Part shown: positions 35,782 to 47,252 of the stretch, in pieces | Numbering within the stretch: the stretch's first letter is position 1 | Layout: every line of letters starts with the position of its first letter | Assembly (NCBI GenBank): GCA_023055425.1 | Contig: JALGPY010000003.1 | Coordinates: forward strand, 17,667,001-17,731,000 | Reading direction: 5' to 3' | DNA from: Linanthus parryae | Lineage: Eukaryota; Streptophyta; Magnoliopsida; Ericales; Polemoniaceae | Length of the DNA: 64,000 bases | Notes under the pieces: generated by a model | The model's database searches: none | Seen by the model: the letters and a program-made list of their open reading frames with translations, nothing else | What the model was told of the DNA's origin: nothing | Made by a program: the position numbers and the translations under genes

Positions 35782-35809
35782 CACGTGCAACGCACGTGTC
35801 GTTAACTAG
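35782..35809 (+). terminator. Helitron A 3' terminal hairpin and CTAG end
   Basis: CACGTGC-AAC-GCACGTG forms a 7-bp stem with a 3-nt loop, 7 bases before CTAG. It acts as the rolling-circle termination signal in Helitrons. Confidence 0.8.
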
Positions 35810-35847
35810 TTACTCTCTAAAAGTGTTAAGAGTATTTTAATGCTTTA
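35810..35847 (+). mobile_element. Helitron B 5' region, continuation
   Basis: TACTCTCTAAAAGTG followed by TTTTAATGCTTTA resembles Helitron A positions 30605-30640. It is interrupted after TTA by the MITE and resumes at 36970 with TTAGTGTTTTAACA, which again matches the Helitron A 5' region. The 3' end of Helitron B was not found. Confidence 0.55.
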
Positions 35848-36287
35848 GGCCATGTTTGAGTAGCGGATTAGGGGGAGGATAAAACAAGTTTTGCCCTCAC
35901 CCCTTTTTGTCGAGTGTTTGGGTACCGGATAGGGAGCGCATAACTTATCTTCCCTTGTGCTGATGGAGTTTTTTTGTAAACACATTTATACCACCTAGTA
36001 AGAGGTATAAGCTCGGATAAAAAAGTGGAGAATAAGAGACTCTTAAGAGAATGAAAATAAAACCCCACACAATATCGATGTCCTTTTTTTTTTAAATAAA
36101 TGTATTCCTAGCTAAATCGTAAAAATGAAATTGTAATATTGCATGTTTTCCTAGAGTCACCTGATATTCACTTTAGTCCACCATCTCTCTAGTGTAGTAA
36201 TTTTGAAGTTCCCAAATATATTCTGAATTTTCGTGTGCTTTGTGCAAATAAAAAACAAACATCAGTACAACTGATGTTGTTGTTTTA

Positions 36288-36315
36288 CTAGTGAACAGCC
36301 GTGCCTGTAGGGCAC
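36288..36315 (-). mobile_element. 3' terminus of a further Helitron on the minus strand
   Basis: The minus strand reads GTGCC-CTACA-GGCAC (hairpin), then GGCTGTTCA, then CTAG|T. This is the expected layout of a Helitron 3' end. The 5' end to the right was not located. Confidence 0.45.
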
Positions 36316-36652
36316 TTTACAAAAAATGTATGGAATATTTAATAAATTATATTTTTAATAGTGAAAAAATTACCTAGAAGAGCCCAATTAATACAAGTGT
36401 TTATTTAGAGAATAATATGTGATCATCACACAGTTACATATAATGTTTGCTAAGATTAGAATATAATTAATTTGTATTACTTCCATCAAAACTAATTGAT
36501 GAAAAGGACATGCTCTAAGAATGTTGTGTTATACTATTCATTATTTCTTTAATCTGTTATTTGTTTTAACTTAATCAATTTAAAAAGACTCTATTCATTT
36601 TTTTTATTGAAGAAATTATATATTTGTTACAAGTATAAAGCCCATTCTTTTC

Positions 36653-36654
<2 letters not shown>

Positions 36655-36708
<54 letters not shown>
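36655..36708. repeat. (TAA)n microsatellite
   Basis: About 18 uninterrupted TAA/AAT units inside the MITE-like element. Confidence 0.97.
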
Positions 36709-36709
<1 letters not shown>

Positions 36710-37092
36710 TGCACTTTCCTTCCAAAAAATTCCTTTAACTTTATAAAAAAATTATACAAAAGGACAACACTGAGGTTATTACAGTCATTTTGGCACATAT
36801 CCTGCTTCATATCCTATAAAACATTCATATCATGCATCATATCCAACAACATTCAAACACAGACAACCAACATATCATAACAGGACTTATCCGACAACAT
36901 TCATATACTTGCTCGTAAACTAGCATAAGCCGTATCCCTACATATCATATCCTCTATCCAAACGAGTCGTTAGTGTTTTAACAATTTTTTTATCCGCCAA
37001 AAATGAATAAAATTACAATAAAATCACGCTTTTCTTGAAAGTTTACATATATACAAATATGAATGGTTGTGTCTATTCAAATTTAAATATAT

Positions 37093-37114
37093 GTATATAT
37101 ATATATATATATAT
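37093..37114. repeat. (TA)n microsatellite
   Basis: About 11 TA units. Confidence 0.9.
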
Positions 37115-37301
37115 CAAAGTAAGGGAATTGACTTCTCCTTTTGCCACATGTAACTTGAGAAGTTCTATTTTAAAATTGTCAAGCTTTTTCTCCAAGTAAC
37201 ACTGATATGCAAGTCACCAATTAAATTGTGCCAAATAAGAATTCAATGCCATGTATCTTAACAAGATAAATTGTTGTTTTCTGTGCCATTTAATTTCCAC
37301 C

Positions 37302-37688
37302 GGAGCATCTCCAGCAGGCAATGCAAATCGATTTATTATGCACAATATAAAGCATTTGGGTGAAAAATGCGATCCAGCAGAACATGCATCTCCTCATGCA
37401 AATGGATGTCATGCATCTTGATCGCCAAGTTTGGCGATAATCATCCCTCGCCATCTTATTTATTTTCCTATATTGTAGGTATATTCCTATTTTTTGTTTT
37501 GTTCCTACTTTTTAGTAGACTTGTGCTAATATCATAATAATAATAAATAATTTTACAAAATTAATATGCCTATCTTTTAGTTTGCATTGTTGGAGTTGGT
37601 AATAAAATATGTGGACATGCAAAATGCAAACATGTAATTTTATGTATAATTTGCATTTCTTTTACATAACATTGCTGGAGATACTCTA
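37302..37688. mobile_element. MITE-like inverted-repeat element
   Basis: The left end GGAGCATCTCCAGCAGGCAATG and the complement of the right end, AGAGTATCTCCAGCAATG, form inverted repeats (left end quoted as GGAGCATCTCCAGCA plus GGCAATG). About 387 bp, AT-rich, non-coding. The GAGCATCTCCA terminus is common among plant Tourist-type MITEs. The target duplication is unclear. Confidence 0.6.
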
Positions 37689-38539
37689 AGAATGAGATTT
37701 ATGAGATAAAAAATTCAACACTTGAATAAGTGTGTTGTTCAATGTATTTCATTGCATGAACAAAAAGCCAATTCACTGAACTTAAAAGGTTAATTAGAAC
37801 TTTTCACCTTCTAATGTCAGATGCAATATACATGTTCAACATTTTGATTCGATGAATGTCGGCCATTGTTCTCATTAAGGTGAAAATATTTATATATGTC
37901 AAATAAAGATGTTGGGTGTGCTATAAAAAATGGTTAAAAAACCTTATGGCCTATTAGGATGATCCAAGAAATATGGAGTCTTCTGTGTTCAGACCTCACA
38001 AGTCACAAGCTCTGTCGACAATCGAATTGAGATATCAGGGCCATAAGATCATGAGATGGTACATTTGAACTAAATGGTACAGAGTGGAACTTACGTAAAA
38101 GATTTATCGGGTAGAAATTCCAAGATCTTTAAAGCACATCATATTTGTGCTTTACTACTGCCTTTACCCTCCCATCTTTCGACACATTATCAATGTTTTA
38201 TTTTCTACCATTTTCATAACTTAGTGATGCCTATTTCATGTTTTCATGATCTTTGTCTACATTCTTAAGGTATCTTTTTATGATTGAAATCTCTCATTGT
38301 TATAGATATTTTGTCTCACAAGTTCTACAATGAGTTTGATCGGCGACATAGAGCCATTGGAGGTAGAAAAACCTAGACCACCATTTTAAGTAAATAGAAG
38401 AGAGATGGACCTGTGCAAGGAAGTCAAAATCACATCTGGCTTCAATTTTGTTGTGCCATGTTGGAAGATTGAACTGATTTAGATGTTGCACAACTAAATT
38501 TGTAGTTTCAAGCATGTTAGCATTTGGTGCCCCCATGTG
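37689..38539. other. Unassigned non-coding sequence
   Basis: AT-rich. No supported frame or element terminus. Confidence 0.55.
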
Positions 38540-38875
38540 GGGTGCCCAATGCAATTATCCTAAACTTATGGGTTTAGGAGAGACAAGCTCAAACCTTATG
38601 GGGTTAGTAGCAAAGACATAAACTCTAGGGGGTAATGTTGTAATTGGGTATAAGTCTGTCTATATAAGGAGACAGCCTCCTACACATTATTATGAGAGAT
38701 ACAAACTACTGTAGAGATCATGTGCTGATCATAATACAGTAAACCCTAGACTCTCTCTCTAACTAGCCTCCATTGGTGGAACTTGGTGTGGATCAGAGCT
38801 TTCGTCCTAGTGATTCGAGCCAGACTGTGGGAGAAAGAAGGGTACGTGAAAGCAAGCATCCTACGATCATCCGCT
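38540..38875 (+). repeat. Copia-4 5' LTR, left portion (split by Copia-3)
   Basis: Contains a TATA-like box (TCTATATAAGGAG near 38658) followed by transcript-leader-like sequence. It is interrupted at CCGCT|TGTTGG and resumes at 50598. Together the two parts make an LTR of about 430 bp that ends in CA just before a PBS at 50692. The exact start (near TGCCCAATGC, about 38545) is uncertain. Confidence 0.6.
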
Positions 38876-40304
38876 TGTTGGAATAGATGCCCTAGAGGCA
38901 ATCGTAGATTTAGTATGAACAATGTTTTGGCTAGAATATTCATTTATTATTTATGGCAATATTTAATATAATGAAGTCCTTAGATAAAATGTGTTATTTA
39001 TCTTAAATATCCCTAGTCCATTATATTGATTAATAGGACAATCAAATATAGACTAGTATGTGGGTAGATTGGTATGGGGATATCAAGTCTAACACATGGG
39101 TATGCATTAGGAGTAATGGCATACTGGATTGACCCACGACGAAAAGGATACATTAGATTATGTGAAGTCACAATCGCTTTTCGTAGTGCTAATTTTATTG
39201 CAATCCTTGGACTTGAAGTCACTAGATACTCTAGTTGTGAAATATTGCGCTTTGATGTTATCAAACGTTACACCGTAACTGGGTAATCATAAGGTGGCTG
39301 TCATGCGTGATAGGAAGCAAGCTTAGAGATCGTAGTGATGTAGATAGGATTTGTCCCTCCCACATAATGGGGGTAAATATCCACGGCCACTCGAGGGATG
39401 AGGCTTATTGAATATCTGGCCAGCCTCAGATAAATTGATATAGAGATATTAATGTTATCTGCAAGCATAAGCATATTCCCAGGATCGAGGAACTATGGAT
39501 TGGATATACGAGTGTGACTATTTATGTCTCGTGTCCAATCCGGATATGGAGACAAAGGGATAATGCAATATGACATATTGGGCACAAAGGTTTGTCGCGA
39601 TCACTGACTATTTCTATTGGTTGGGTGGCATGGATGTGTTGCTAGACACCGCTCCATGTTAGTAATAGTTACTACCAACTATATAGAAACCTATGGGGTC
39701 ACACGTCAAATAGAGTAGAGCTAGATTTGGGATTAATTAATATGGATTAATTAATAGAAGGATCATTGTGCAACACCTTGCAAACTTAGTAGGACTAATT
39801 TGCAAGGAAGGGAATAGTTCTAGTCCTACTAGAACAAGAAAACTCTAACATGGAAACAACAAGGAGTTGTTGGAGTATATATATAAGAGGCTCTAGCTTC
39901 CTTCCCACGTGAGTTATTATTAGACATAACACAAGAGTGGGAGAGAGCAAAAGAGAGAGCAAGACAAAGAGCTAGGGCCGAAACCCTAGCCCCCGTCCGC
40001 CCCCTCTACCCGACGGCAAAAGGTGGCCCGAGCCCCCTTTTGTGCTTTGTTGCTTTGATCTTCTTCCCTCTTCCTCCGGGTTCAAGCTAGCACTTGTGGA
40101 GAAGGAAGAATCTAGATCTCACCTCTAGACGTGGATCAACCGTAGAGAAGAGGACATCATTCTTCGTGTGATCTCACAAATCAAAAGGTACACATCTTCT
40201 ATGACCTTAATCATATTATGATGTCTCTTCCTGTGATCCTTGGTGGGCTTTGAGTAGGATTAATTTTTGTTATCCCGCTGCGTTACCTACGTCAAAACCC
40301 AACA
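38876..40304 (+). repeat. LTR1 of Copia-3
   Basis: 1429 bp, TGTTGGAATAGATGCCC to AAACCCAACA, with TATA-like TATATATATAAG at about 39876-39887. Confidence 0.95.
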
Positions 40305-40305
40305 G

Positions 40306-40318
40306 TGGTATCAGAGCC
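40306..40318 (+). promoter_or_regulatory. Primer-binding site of Copia-3, copy 1
   Basis: TGGTATCAGAGCC, perfect complement of initiator Met-tRNA 3' end, one base from LTR1. Confidence 0.95.
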
Positions 40319-41889
40319 ACAAGTCGTAGAGCATAACATGATATTATGTGTTTACGATTTCAGTTCATACACCGTATTATTGTTTATTACGCGAAAACTG
40401 AAAAATTGGCATAGTAGATGCAATATTGAATTTGATTCAATCAAACAAGACCCAATTTAACATTGGATGTTAGAATTGGTGAGTTTAATCACATAGGATG
40501 TGAATAATTGGGTTCTTGAAAAATTAGGGTTCATGGGCACATGATTGAAAAGGGGTTTTCAATTATGGAAACAAAGTTATGGAAATAATTCCATAAGGAA
40601 ACAACCTTGCTTGGGCAACAAGGAAGGAGGAAGGGGACTAGGGCCTAAACCCTAGCCGCCCGCCCCTCCCTTGCGCGCCAAGCAAGGCCGCGGGCCTCTA
40701 GGCGTGCGGCGGTCCTAGGGTTCGGGCCACTTGTTGGCTTGAGCCCTTTGGACCGTTGTGAAACCCTAGTTACCCAATTTCATTAAAATTAAACAAGCGC
40801 GTTAAAAATTGGTTTTAATTGTATTATGTGCTTTATTGCATGGTGGATGGATATGGCCTAGGATTGTGGATGTTTATTGTTTTGTGGTTTGGTTTACGGC
40901 CTGCGAGCTGATCAAATTAATGTAATAATTAATTAAGTTTTATGGCCTGCGAGTCGTCTTTTTCTCCTCGACATGTGAGGCTTTTGTTGTTTATTTATTC
41001 TAGATGTTAGGCTAGAATTAGAAATATTTAGATGATAGCCAAGAACATGGAGAAGAAGACCGGAGAACCAAAGGAGCCAAAAGACATCCCTAGGCGCGCA
41101 GCTATGGTGGAGCACATGGAGATGAGCTCAGCACTTTAGAGCAATTAGATATTATCATTGGCTTGATAATATCATTAGTCTAGTGGCCATATCCATGCCA
41201 CGTTTTTTTATTTTGTGGATGTTTATTATTCATGCCTTGTTATTTATTTTGTGTGTATGGCGCTACAAGCAAAAACGATAACAAGATAATAATAAACAAG
41301 GTTGGTCTTTTATTGTGGATGGCCCAATCCAAATAATTAGACCATGTTGATAAAGAAATCCCTCAATTAAATATTGCGTTTTGCCTTCTCTTGCCAAAAC
41401 ACCCTTCATGATCATGGCCTATTAAAATTCGGGCTTGCCAAAGCAAGGCGATTTTAATTTTTCATGATGTGTTGCGAACGACGCAAGCTAGTAATGCGTG
41501 TATGTTGAAAGCAAGAGGTTGGACGCAACTAGGAAAGAGTCAATTGGATTAATGAGCTTAGAGGCATGACAATTAGGAGTTATCCAATTGGATAAAGAAT
41601 AAAAGGAATTTATTCACCTAATTGGACCAAGAGTTGCATGGGATGCAATTGGAATGGTTCCTACCTAAATAACCAATTCTTGGGTGACTTGCCAAAGCAA
41701 GCTCAAGAAGAAGTGAAAAAGGGATCTTGGACCCACTAGAAAGTATAAAGATATTTTCCGCTTTGATAGTGAGGGCTATTAATCCGAGAAAAATAGTGGG
41801 AGCTATATTTAATGATCTGGCCATTGTTAAATATAGTTAAATTGTTCAAAAATACTAAATTGCATATTTCTCGTTTTGTAGAATTCCAA
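40319..41889 (+). other. Copia-3 leader, copy 1
   Basis: 1.57 kb, non-coding. GC-rich patch at 40640-40750, GGCCTGCGAG repeated at 40898 and 40943, and a pyrimidine tract with TTTTGTAGAATTCC just before the gag ATG. Confidence 0.75.
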
Positions 41890-43434
41890 ATGGCAAACAA
41901 CAACGCATCGAGTTCATCCCTACGATCTGTCCTTGAGAAGGATAAACTGTCTGGAACAAGTTTTCTTGACTGGTACAGAAACTTGAGGATTGTCCTCAAG
42001 CAAGAAAAGAAGATGTACGTCTTGGACACTCCAATTCCAGACCCACCACAGGATGAGTCTCTACTAGCGGAAGTAAGGGCACGTCAGAAACATATTGATG
42101 ATTCTAATGACGTGACTTGCCTCAAGCTTTGCACCATGACTGGTGAGCTTCAGAAGCAACACGAGAACATGGAAGCCTATGATATGATCAGACACTTGAA
42201 ACAATTGTTTCAGGAACAGGCAAGGCATGAGCGCTATGAGGTGTCTAAAGCGTTGTTCAAAAGCAGTCTTGCAGAAGGGAATCCAGTAGGCCCTCATGTA
42301 CTCCGAATGATCGGGTACATAGAGAACCTTGAGAGACTGGGGTTCCCACTCGGCCAGGACTTGGCGACTGATCTCGTCTTGCAATCCTTACCTGACAGTT
42401 ATAATCAGTTCATTATGAACTATAATATGAATGAGATCAACAAGTCTTTGCCAGACCTATTGAACAGGCTAAAGACAGCTGAGCAAAACATCAATAAAGG
42501 CAAAGGCAAGGCCACAATGATGGTACACAAGAAGAAGGGCAAGTCAGTTGCATCTACTTCAAAAGGAAAACGCAAGAAAGTTGCGAAATCCAAGGATGCC
42601 CTGAAGCCTAGTGGAGGCGTGGCTAAAGGTGAATGTCACTACTGCAGGCAGCCGGGTCACTGGAGGAGGAATTGCCCTAAATATCTGGAGGATAAGAAGC
42701 TTGGAATAGTGATTCCACCACCACCAGGTATTTATGTTATAGACGTCAATCTCTCTATTTCAACATCCTGGGTATTAGATACCGGATGTGGTTCTCACAT
42801 TTGTCGTAATGTGCAGGATTTGAAAAGAAGTAGAAGATTGCGAAAAGGGGAGATAGACTTGCGCGTCGGGAATGGAGCAAAGGTTGCTGCATTAGCTGTA
42901 GGCGTTTATGAGCTATCTTTGCCTTCTGGACTTATTTTAGAATTAGACAATTGCTTTTATGTGCCTGCTATGAGCAGAAACATTATTTCCGTTTCTTGTT
43001 TGGACGAGAAAGGTTTTTCTATTTCAATAAAGGACAAGTGTTGCTCCATTTATTTTGATAGTATGCACTATTGTAGTGCGCATTTGTCTAATGGATTGTA
43101 TATCCTTGATCTAAATAATCCAATCTATAACATAAATACTCAAAGGATTAAAACTAATGATTTAAATCCTACATATCTATGGCACTGTCGTTTAGGCCAT
43201 ATAAATGAGAAACGCATATCTAGACTCCATAAGGATGGACTTCTAGACTCATTTGATTTAGAATCATATGAGACATGTGAATCTTGTTTATTAAGAAAAA
43301 TGACAAAGTCCCCTTTCAATAAGAAATACATACTGATGTATGCGGACCATTCCCCACGCCTTCCAGAGGTGGTTATACCTACTTCATCACATTTACTGAT
43401 GATTTCAGTAGATATGGATTTGTATACCTTATGA
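41890..43434 (+). pseudogene. Copia-3 gag, protease and integrase N-terminal part
   Basis: The ATG at 41890 starts MANNNASSSSLRSVLEKDK, as in Copia-1. Gag spans about 250 residues, then comes zinc knuckle CHYCRQPGHWRRNC, protease DTGCGSHIC and integrase zinc domain (HCRLGHINEKRI, CESCLLRK). Compared with Copia-1, 31 bp are missing at about 43326 after SPFNKK, which shifts the frame and replaces the end with unrelated residues. The integrase core resumes in the next frame. Confidence 0.92.
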
Positions 43435-45794
43435 AGGCCAAATCTGAATCCTTTGAATTGTTCAAGGAATTCAAGAATGAAGTAGAGAAGCAACTTGGCA
43501 AGAGTATTAAAACTCTACGATCGGATCGTGAAGGAGAATACTTAAGCCAAGAGTTTGATGAGTATCTTAGAGAGTGTGGGATAGTATCCCAGCTCACTCC
43601 ACCCGGAACACCACAATGGAATGGTGTATCTGAGAGGAGGAATCGCACTCTATTAGATATGGTGCGATCTATGATGTCTCAAACAGATCTTCCGATATCC
43701 TTTTGGGGACATGCTCTAATGACGGCAGCTTTTACCATTAACCGTGTTCCATCCAAATCAGTCATGAAGACGCCATATGAGATATGGACTGGGAAGCGTC
43801 CCATAGTGTCGTTTATGAAAATTTGGGGCTGCGACGTCTATGTAAAGCGTTTACAGACAGACAAGCTCGGGCCTAAGGCGGATAAGTGTAAGTTTGTGGG
43901 ATATCCTAAAGATACTAAAGGATATTATTTCTATAACCCTACCGAGAACAAAGTATTTGTTGCTCGGACCGGCGTGTTTCTAGAAAGAGAATTAGTCTCT
44001 AAAGAAGCAAGTGGGAGGGTTGAAGAACTTGAAGAAATTCATGAACCACAAACCGCTGAACCAATAATGGAACATGAACGGGAACCACAAGAAGTTGTGG
44101 AAGAGCCTGTTCAGGTAACACAGGAACTCCGTAGATCAGGAAGAGTGCGTCATGAGCCATAGAGGTATGGACTTCTCGTGACTGAGCCCGATGACGTACC
44201 ACTCATGGAAGATGAGCCTGCAACCTATGGAGAAGCCATGAGTGGCCCAGACTCTAAGAAGTGGCTAGAAGCCATGAGATCCGAAATGGATTCCATGTAC
44301 ACCAACAAAGTATGGACTTTGGTGGAACCACCCGAAGGGGCTCGACCCATAGGGTGCAAGTGGGTCTTCAAGAAGAAGACCGACATGGATGGCAAGGTAG
44401 TTGCCTATAAGGGCCGATTGGTGGCAAAAGGTTATAGACAAATTCATGGTATTGACTATGATGAGACCTTTTCACCAGTCGCCATGACTAAATCCATTCG
44501 AATCTTACTTGCTATTGCAGCATACTATGACTATGAAATTTGGCAAATGGATGTCAAAACAGCGTTCCTTTATGGGAACCTCCTTGAGGATGTGTACATG
44601 ACACAACCAGAGGGTTTTGAGGATCCAGAGAATGCCAATAAAGTCTGTAAGCTGCAAAGGTCCATTTATGGATTAAAGCAAGCTTCTAGGATCTGGAATC
44701 GACGTTTTGATGACGCAGTCAAAGAGTTTGGCTTCATCAAGAACGAAGATGAGCCTTGTGTTTACAAGAAGGTTAGTGGGAGCTCTATAGTATTTCTGGT
44801 CTTGTATGTGGATGACATACTAATCATTGGCAATGATATTCCTACTCTGCAATCTGTTAAAGATTGGCTAGGAAAGTGCTTTGCGATGAAAGACTTAGGA
44901 GACGCAGCCTATATACTTGGTATAAAGATCTATAGAGATAGATCTAAAAGGTTGCTTGGCCTAAGTCAGAGTACATATATTGACAAGGTGTTGAAGAGGT
45001 TCAACATGCAAGATTCCAAGAAGGGATTCTTGCCCATGTCACATGGAGTCACTCTTTCCAAGAATGACTGTCCCTCCAATGAGATGGAGAAGGACCGCAT
45101 GAGCAGGATACCCTATGCTTCGGCCATAGGATCCATCATGTACGCCATGCTATGTACTAGACCAGACGTATCATACGCGTTGAGTATGGTGAGCAGATAT
45201 CAGTCCAATCCGGGTGAGAGTCACTGGATTGCTGTCAAGAACATCCTAAAGTACTTGAGAAGAACTAAGGATGTATTCTTGATATTTGGAGGAATGGAAG
45301 AGCTAAGTGTAAAGGGTTACACTGACGCAAGCTTCCAAACCGACAAGGATGATTATAGATCGCAGTCTGGATACGTGTTTTGCCTGAATGGAGGAGCTGT
45401 AAGCTGCAAGAGTTCCAAGCAAGGCACAGTTGCTGATTTTACAACAGAAGCTGAGTACATTGCTGCTGCGGAAGCGGCTAAAGAGGCAGTATGGATAAAG
45501 AAGTTTATCACTGAGCTCGGTGTGGTCCCTAGCATAGTGGATCCCATAGAGTTGTACTGTGACAACTCTGGGGCAATCGCACAGACGAAGGAACCAAGAT
45601 CGCACCAAAAGTCAAAGCCTGTACTTAGGAGATTCCATCTTATTCGTGATATGATCGATCGAGGAGATGTGAAGATATGCAAGATTCCGACGGATGACAA
45701 CGTGTCAGATCCGCTCACGAAACCTCTTGCGCAGCGAAAGCATGAAGGGCACGCCAGATCTATAGGCATACGAGATGCGCCAGATTGGCTCTAG
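43335..45794 (+). pseudogene. Copia-3 integrase core, RT and RNase H with one in-frame stop
   Basis: From about 43335 (YADH/TDVCGP equivalent) the frame is that of 43431-45794: integrase core (LRSDREGEY, GVSERRNRT), C-terminal integrase, RT (GIDYDETFSPVAM, QMDVKTAFLYG, catalytic YVDDILIIGND) and RNase H (GYTDASFQTDK, TTEAEYIAA, YCDNSGAIA). A TAG at 44160-44162 replaces the Glu codon of the EPERYG block. The Asp of the integrase block reads DREGEY rather than DRGGEY. The frame otherwise runs to the natural TAG at 45792, right before the PPT. Confidence 0.92.
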
Positions 45795-45808
45795 TGCAAG
45801 TGGGAGAC
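45795..45808 (+). promoter_or_regulatory. Polypurine tract of Copia-3
   Basis: TGCAAGTGGGAGAC directly before LTR2. Confidence 0.92.
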
Positions 45809-47238
45809 TGTTGGAATAGATGCCCTAGAGGCAATCGTAGATTTAGTATGAACAATGTTTTGGCTAGAATATTCATTTATTATTTATGGCGATATTTAAT
45901 ATAATGAAATCCTTAGATAAAATGTGTTATTTATCTTAAATATCCCTAGTCCATTATATTGATTAATAGGACAATCAAATATAGACTAGTATGTGGGTAG
46001 ATTGGTATGGGGATATCAAGTCTAACACATGGGTATGCATTAGGAGTAATGGCATACTGGATTGACCCACGACGAAAAGGATACATTAGATTATGTGAAG
46101 TCACAATCGCTTTTCGTAGTGCTAATTTTATTGCAATCCTTGGACTTGAAGTCACTAGATACTCTAGTTGTGAAATATTGCGCTTTGATGTTATCAAACG
46201 TTACACCGTAACTGGGTAATCATAAAGGTGGCTATCATGCGTGATAGGAAGCAAGCTTAGAGATCGTAGTGATGTAGATAGGATTTGTCCCTCCCACATA
46301 ATGGGGGTAAATATCCACGGCCACTCGAGGGATGAGGCTTATTGAATGTCTGGCTAGACTCAGATAAATTGATATAGAGATATTAATGTTATCTGCAAGC
46401 ATAAGCATATTCCCAGGATCGAGGAACTATGGATTGGATATACGAGTGTGACTATTTATGTCTCGTTTCCAATCCGGATATGGAGACAAAGGGATAATGC
46501 AATATGACATATTAGGCACAAAGGTTTGTCGGGATCACTGACTATTTCTATTGGTTGGGTGGCATGGATGTGTTGCTAGACACCGCTCCATTTTAGTAAT
46601 AGTTACTACCAACTATATAGAAACCTATGGGGTCACACGTCAAATAGAGTAGAGCTAGATTTGGGATTAATTAATATGGATTAATTAATAGAAGGATCAT
46701 TGTGCAACACCTAGCAAACTTAGTAGGACTAATTTGCAAGGAAGGGAATAGTTCTACTCCTACTAGAACAAGAAAACTCTAATATGGAAACAACAAGGAG
46801 TTGTTGGAGTATATATATAAGAGGCTCTAGCTTCCTTCCCACTTGAGTTATTATTAGACATAACACAAGAGTGGGAGAGAGCAAAAGAGAGAGCAAGACA
46901 AAGAGCTAGGGCCGAAACCCTAGCCCCCGTCCGCCCCCTCTACCCGACGGCAAAAGGTGGCCCGAGCCCCCTTTTGTGCTTTGTTGCTTTGATCTTCTTC
47001 CCTCTTCCTCCGGGTTCAAGCTAGCACTTGTGGAGAAGGAAGAATCTAGATCTCACCTCTAGACGTGGATCAACCGTAGAGACGAGGACATCATTCTTCG
47101 TGTGATCTCACAAATCAAAAGGTACACATCTTCTATGACCTTAATCAAGTTATGATGTCTCTTCCTTTGATCCTTGGTGGGGTTTGAGTAGGATTAATTT
47201 TTGTTATTCCGCTGCGTTACCTACGTCAAAACCCAACA
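45809..47238 (+). repeat. LTR2 of Copia-3
   Basis: 1430 bp. A few substitutions from LTR1 (for example GGCAATATT versus GGCGATATT near the start). It acts both as the 3' LTR of copy 1 and the 5' LTR of copy 2. Confidence 0.95.
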
Positions 47239-47239
47239 G

Positions 47240-47252
47240 TGGTATCAGAGCC
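47240..47252 (+). promoter_or_regulatory. Primer-binding site of Copia-3, copy 2
   Basis: TGGTATCAGAGCC after LTR2. Confidence 0.95.

Larger units (their letters stand above)
30599..35809 (+). mobile_element. Helitron A, non-autonomous, carrying a captured ABC transporter fragment
   Basis: The 5' end is A|TCTATACTACTCCC. The 3' end has a 7-bp stem hairpin CACGTGCAACGCACGTG, then TCGTTAA, then CTAG|T, the standard Helitron CTRR terminus placed between A and T with no target duplication. No Rep/helicase is present. Inside lies an intron-containing fragment of a PDR transporter. The rest is unrecognised. Confidence 0.78.
35848..36969. mobile_element. PIF/Harbinger-like MITE or deletion derivative, TTA-flanked
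   Basis: The left end GGCCATGTTTGAGTAGCGG and the complement of the right end, CGACTCGTTTGGATAGAGG, are imperfect inverted repeats. TTA is duplicated at 35845-35847 and 36970-36972, and its removal restores the Helitron B sequence. It has no transposase. Inside are a minus-strand Helitron-like 3' end and a TAA microsatellite. Confidence 0.62.

Noticed and set aside
36973..38540. 3' end of Helitron B
   Set aside because: No hairpin followed by CTRR-T was found in this stretch, so no end is annotated.
39013..39286. Small frames repeated at 39013-39286 and 45946-46219
   Set aside because: LTR copies of Copia-3; no recognisable domain and no reason to think they are translated.
40306..40318. 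tRNA genes suggested by TGGTATCAGAGCC matches
   Set aside because: These 13-bp matches next to LTRs are primer-binding sites; no cloverleaf is present.
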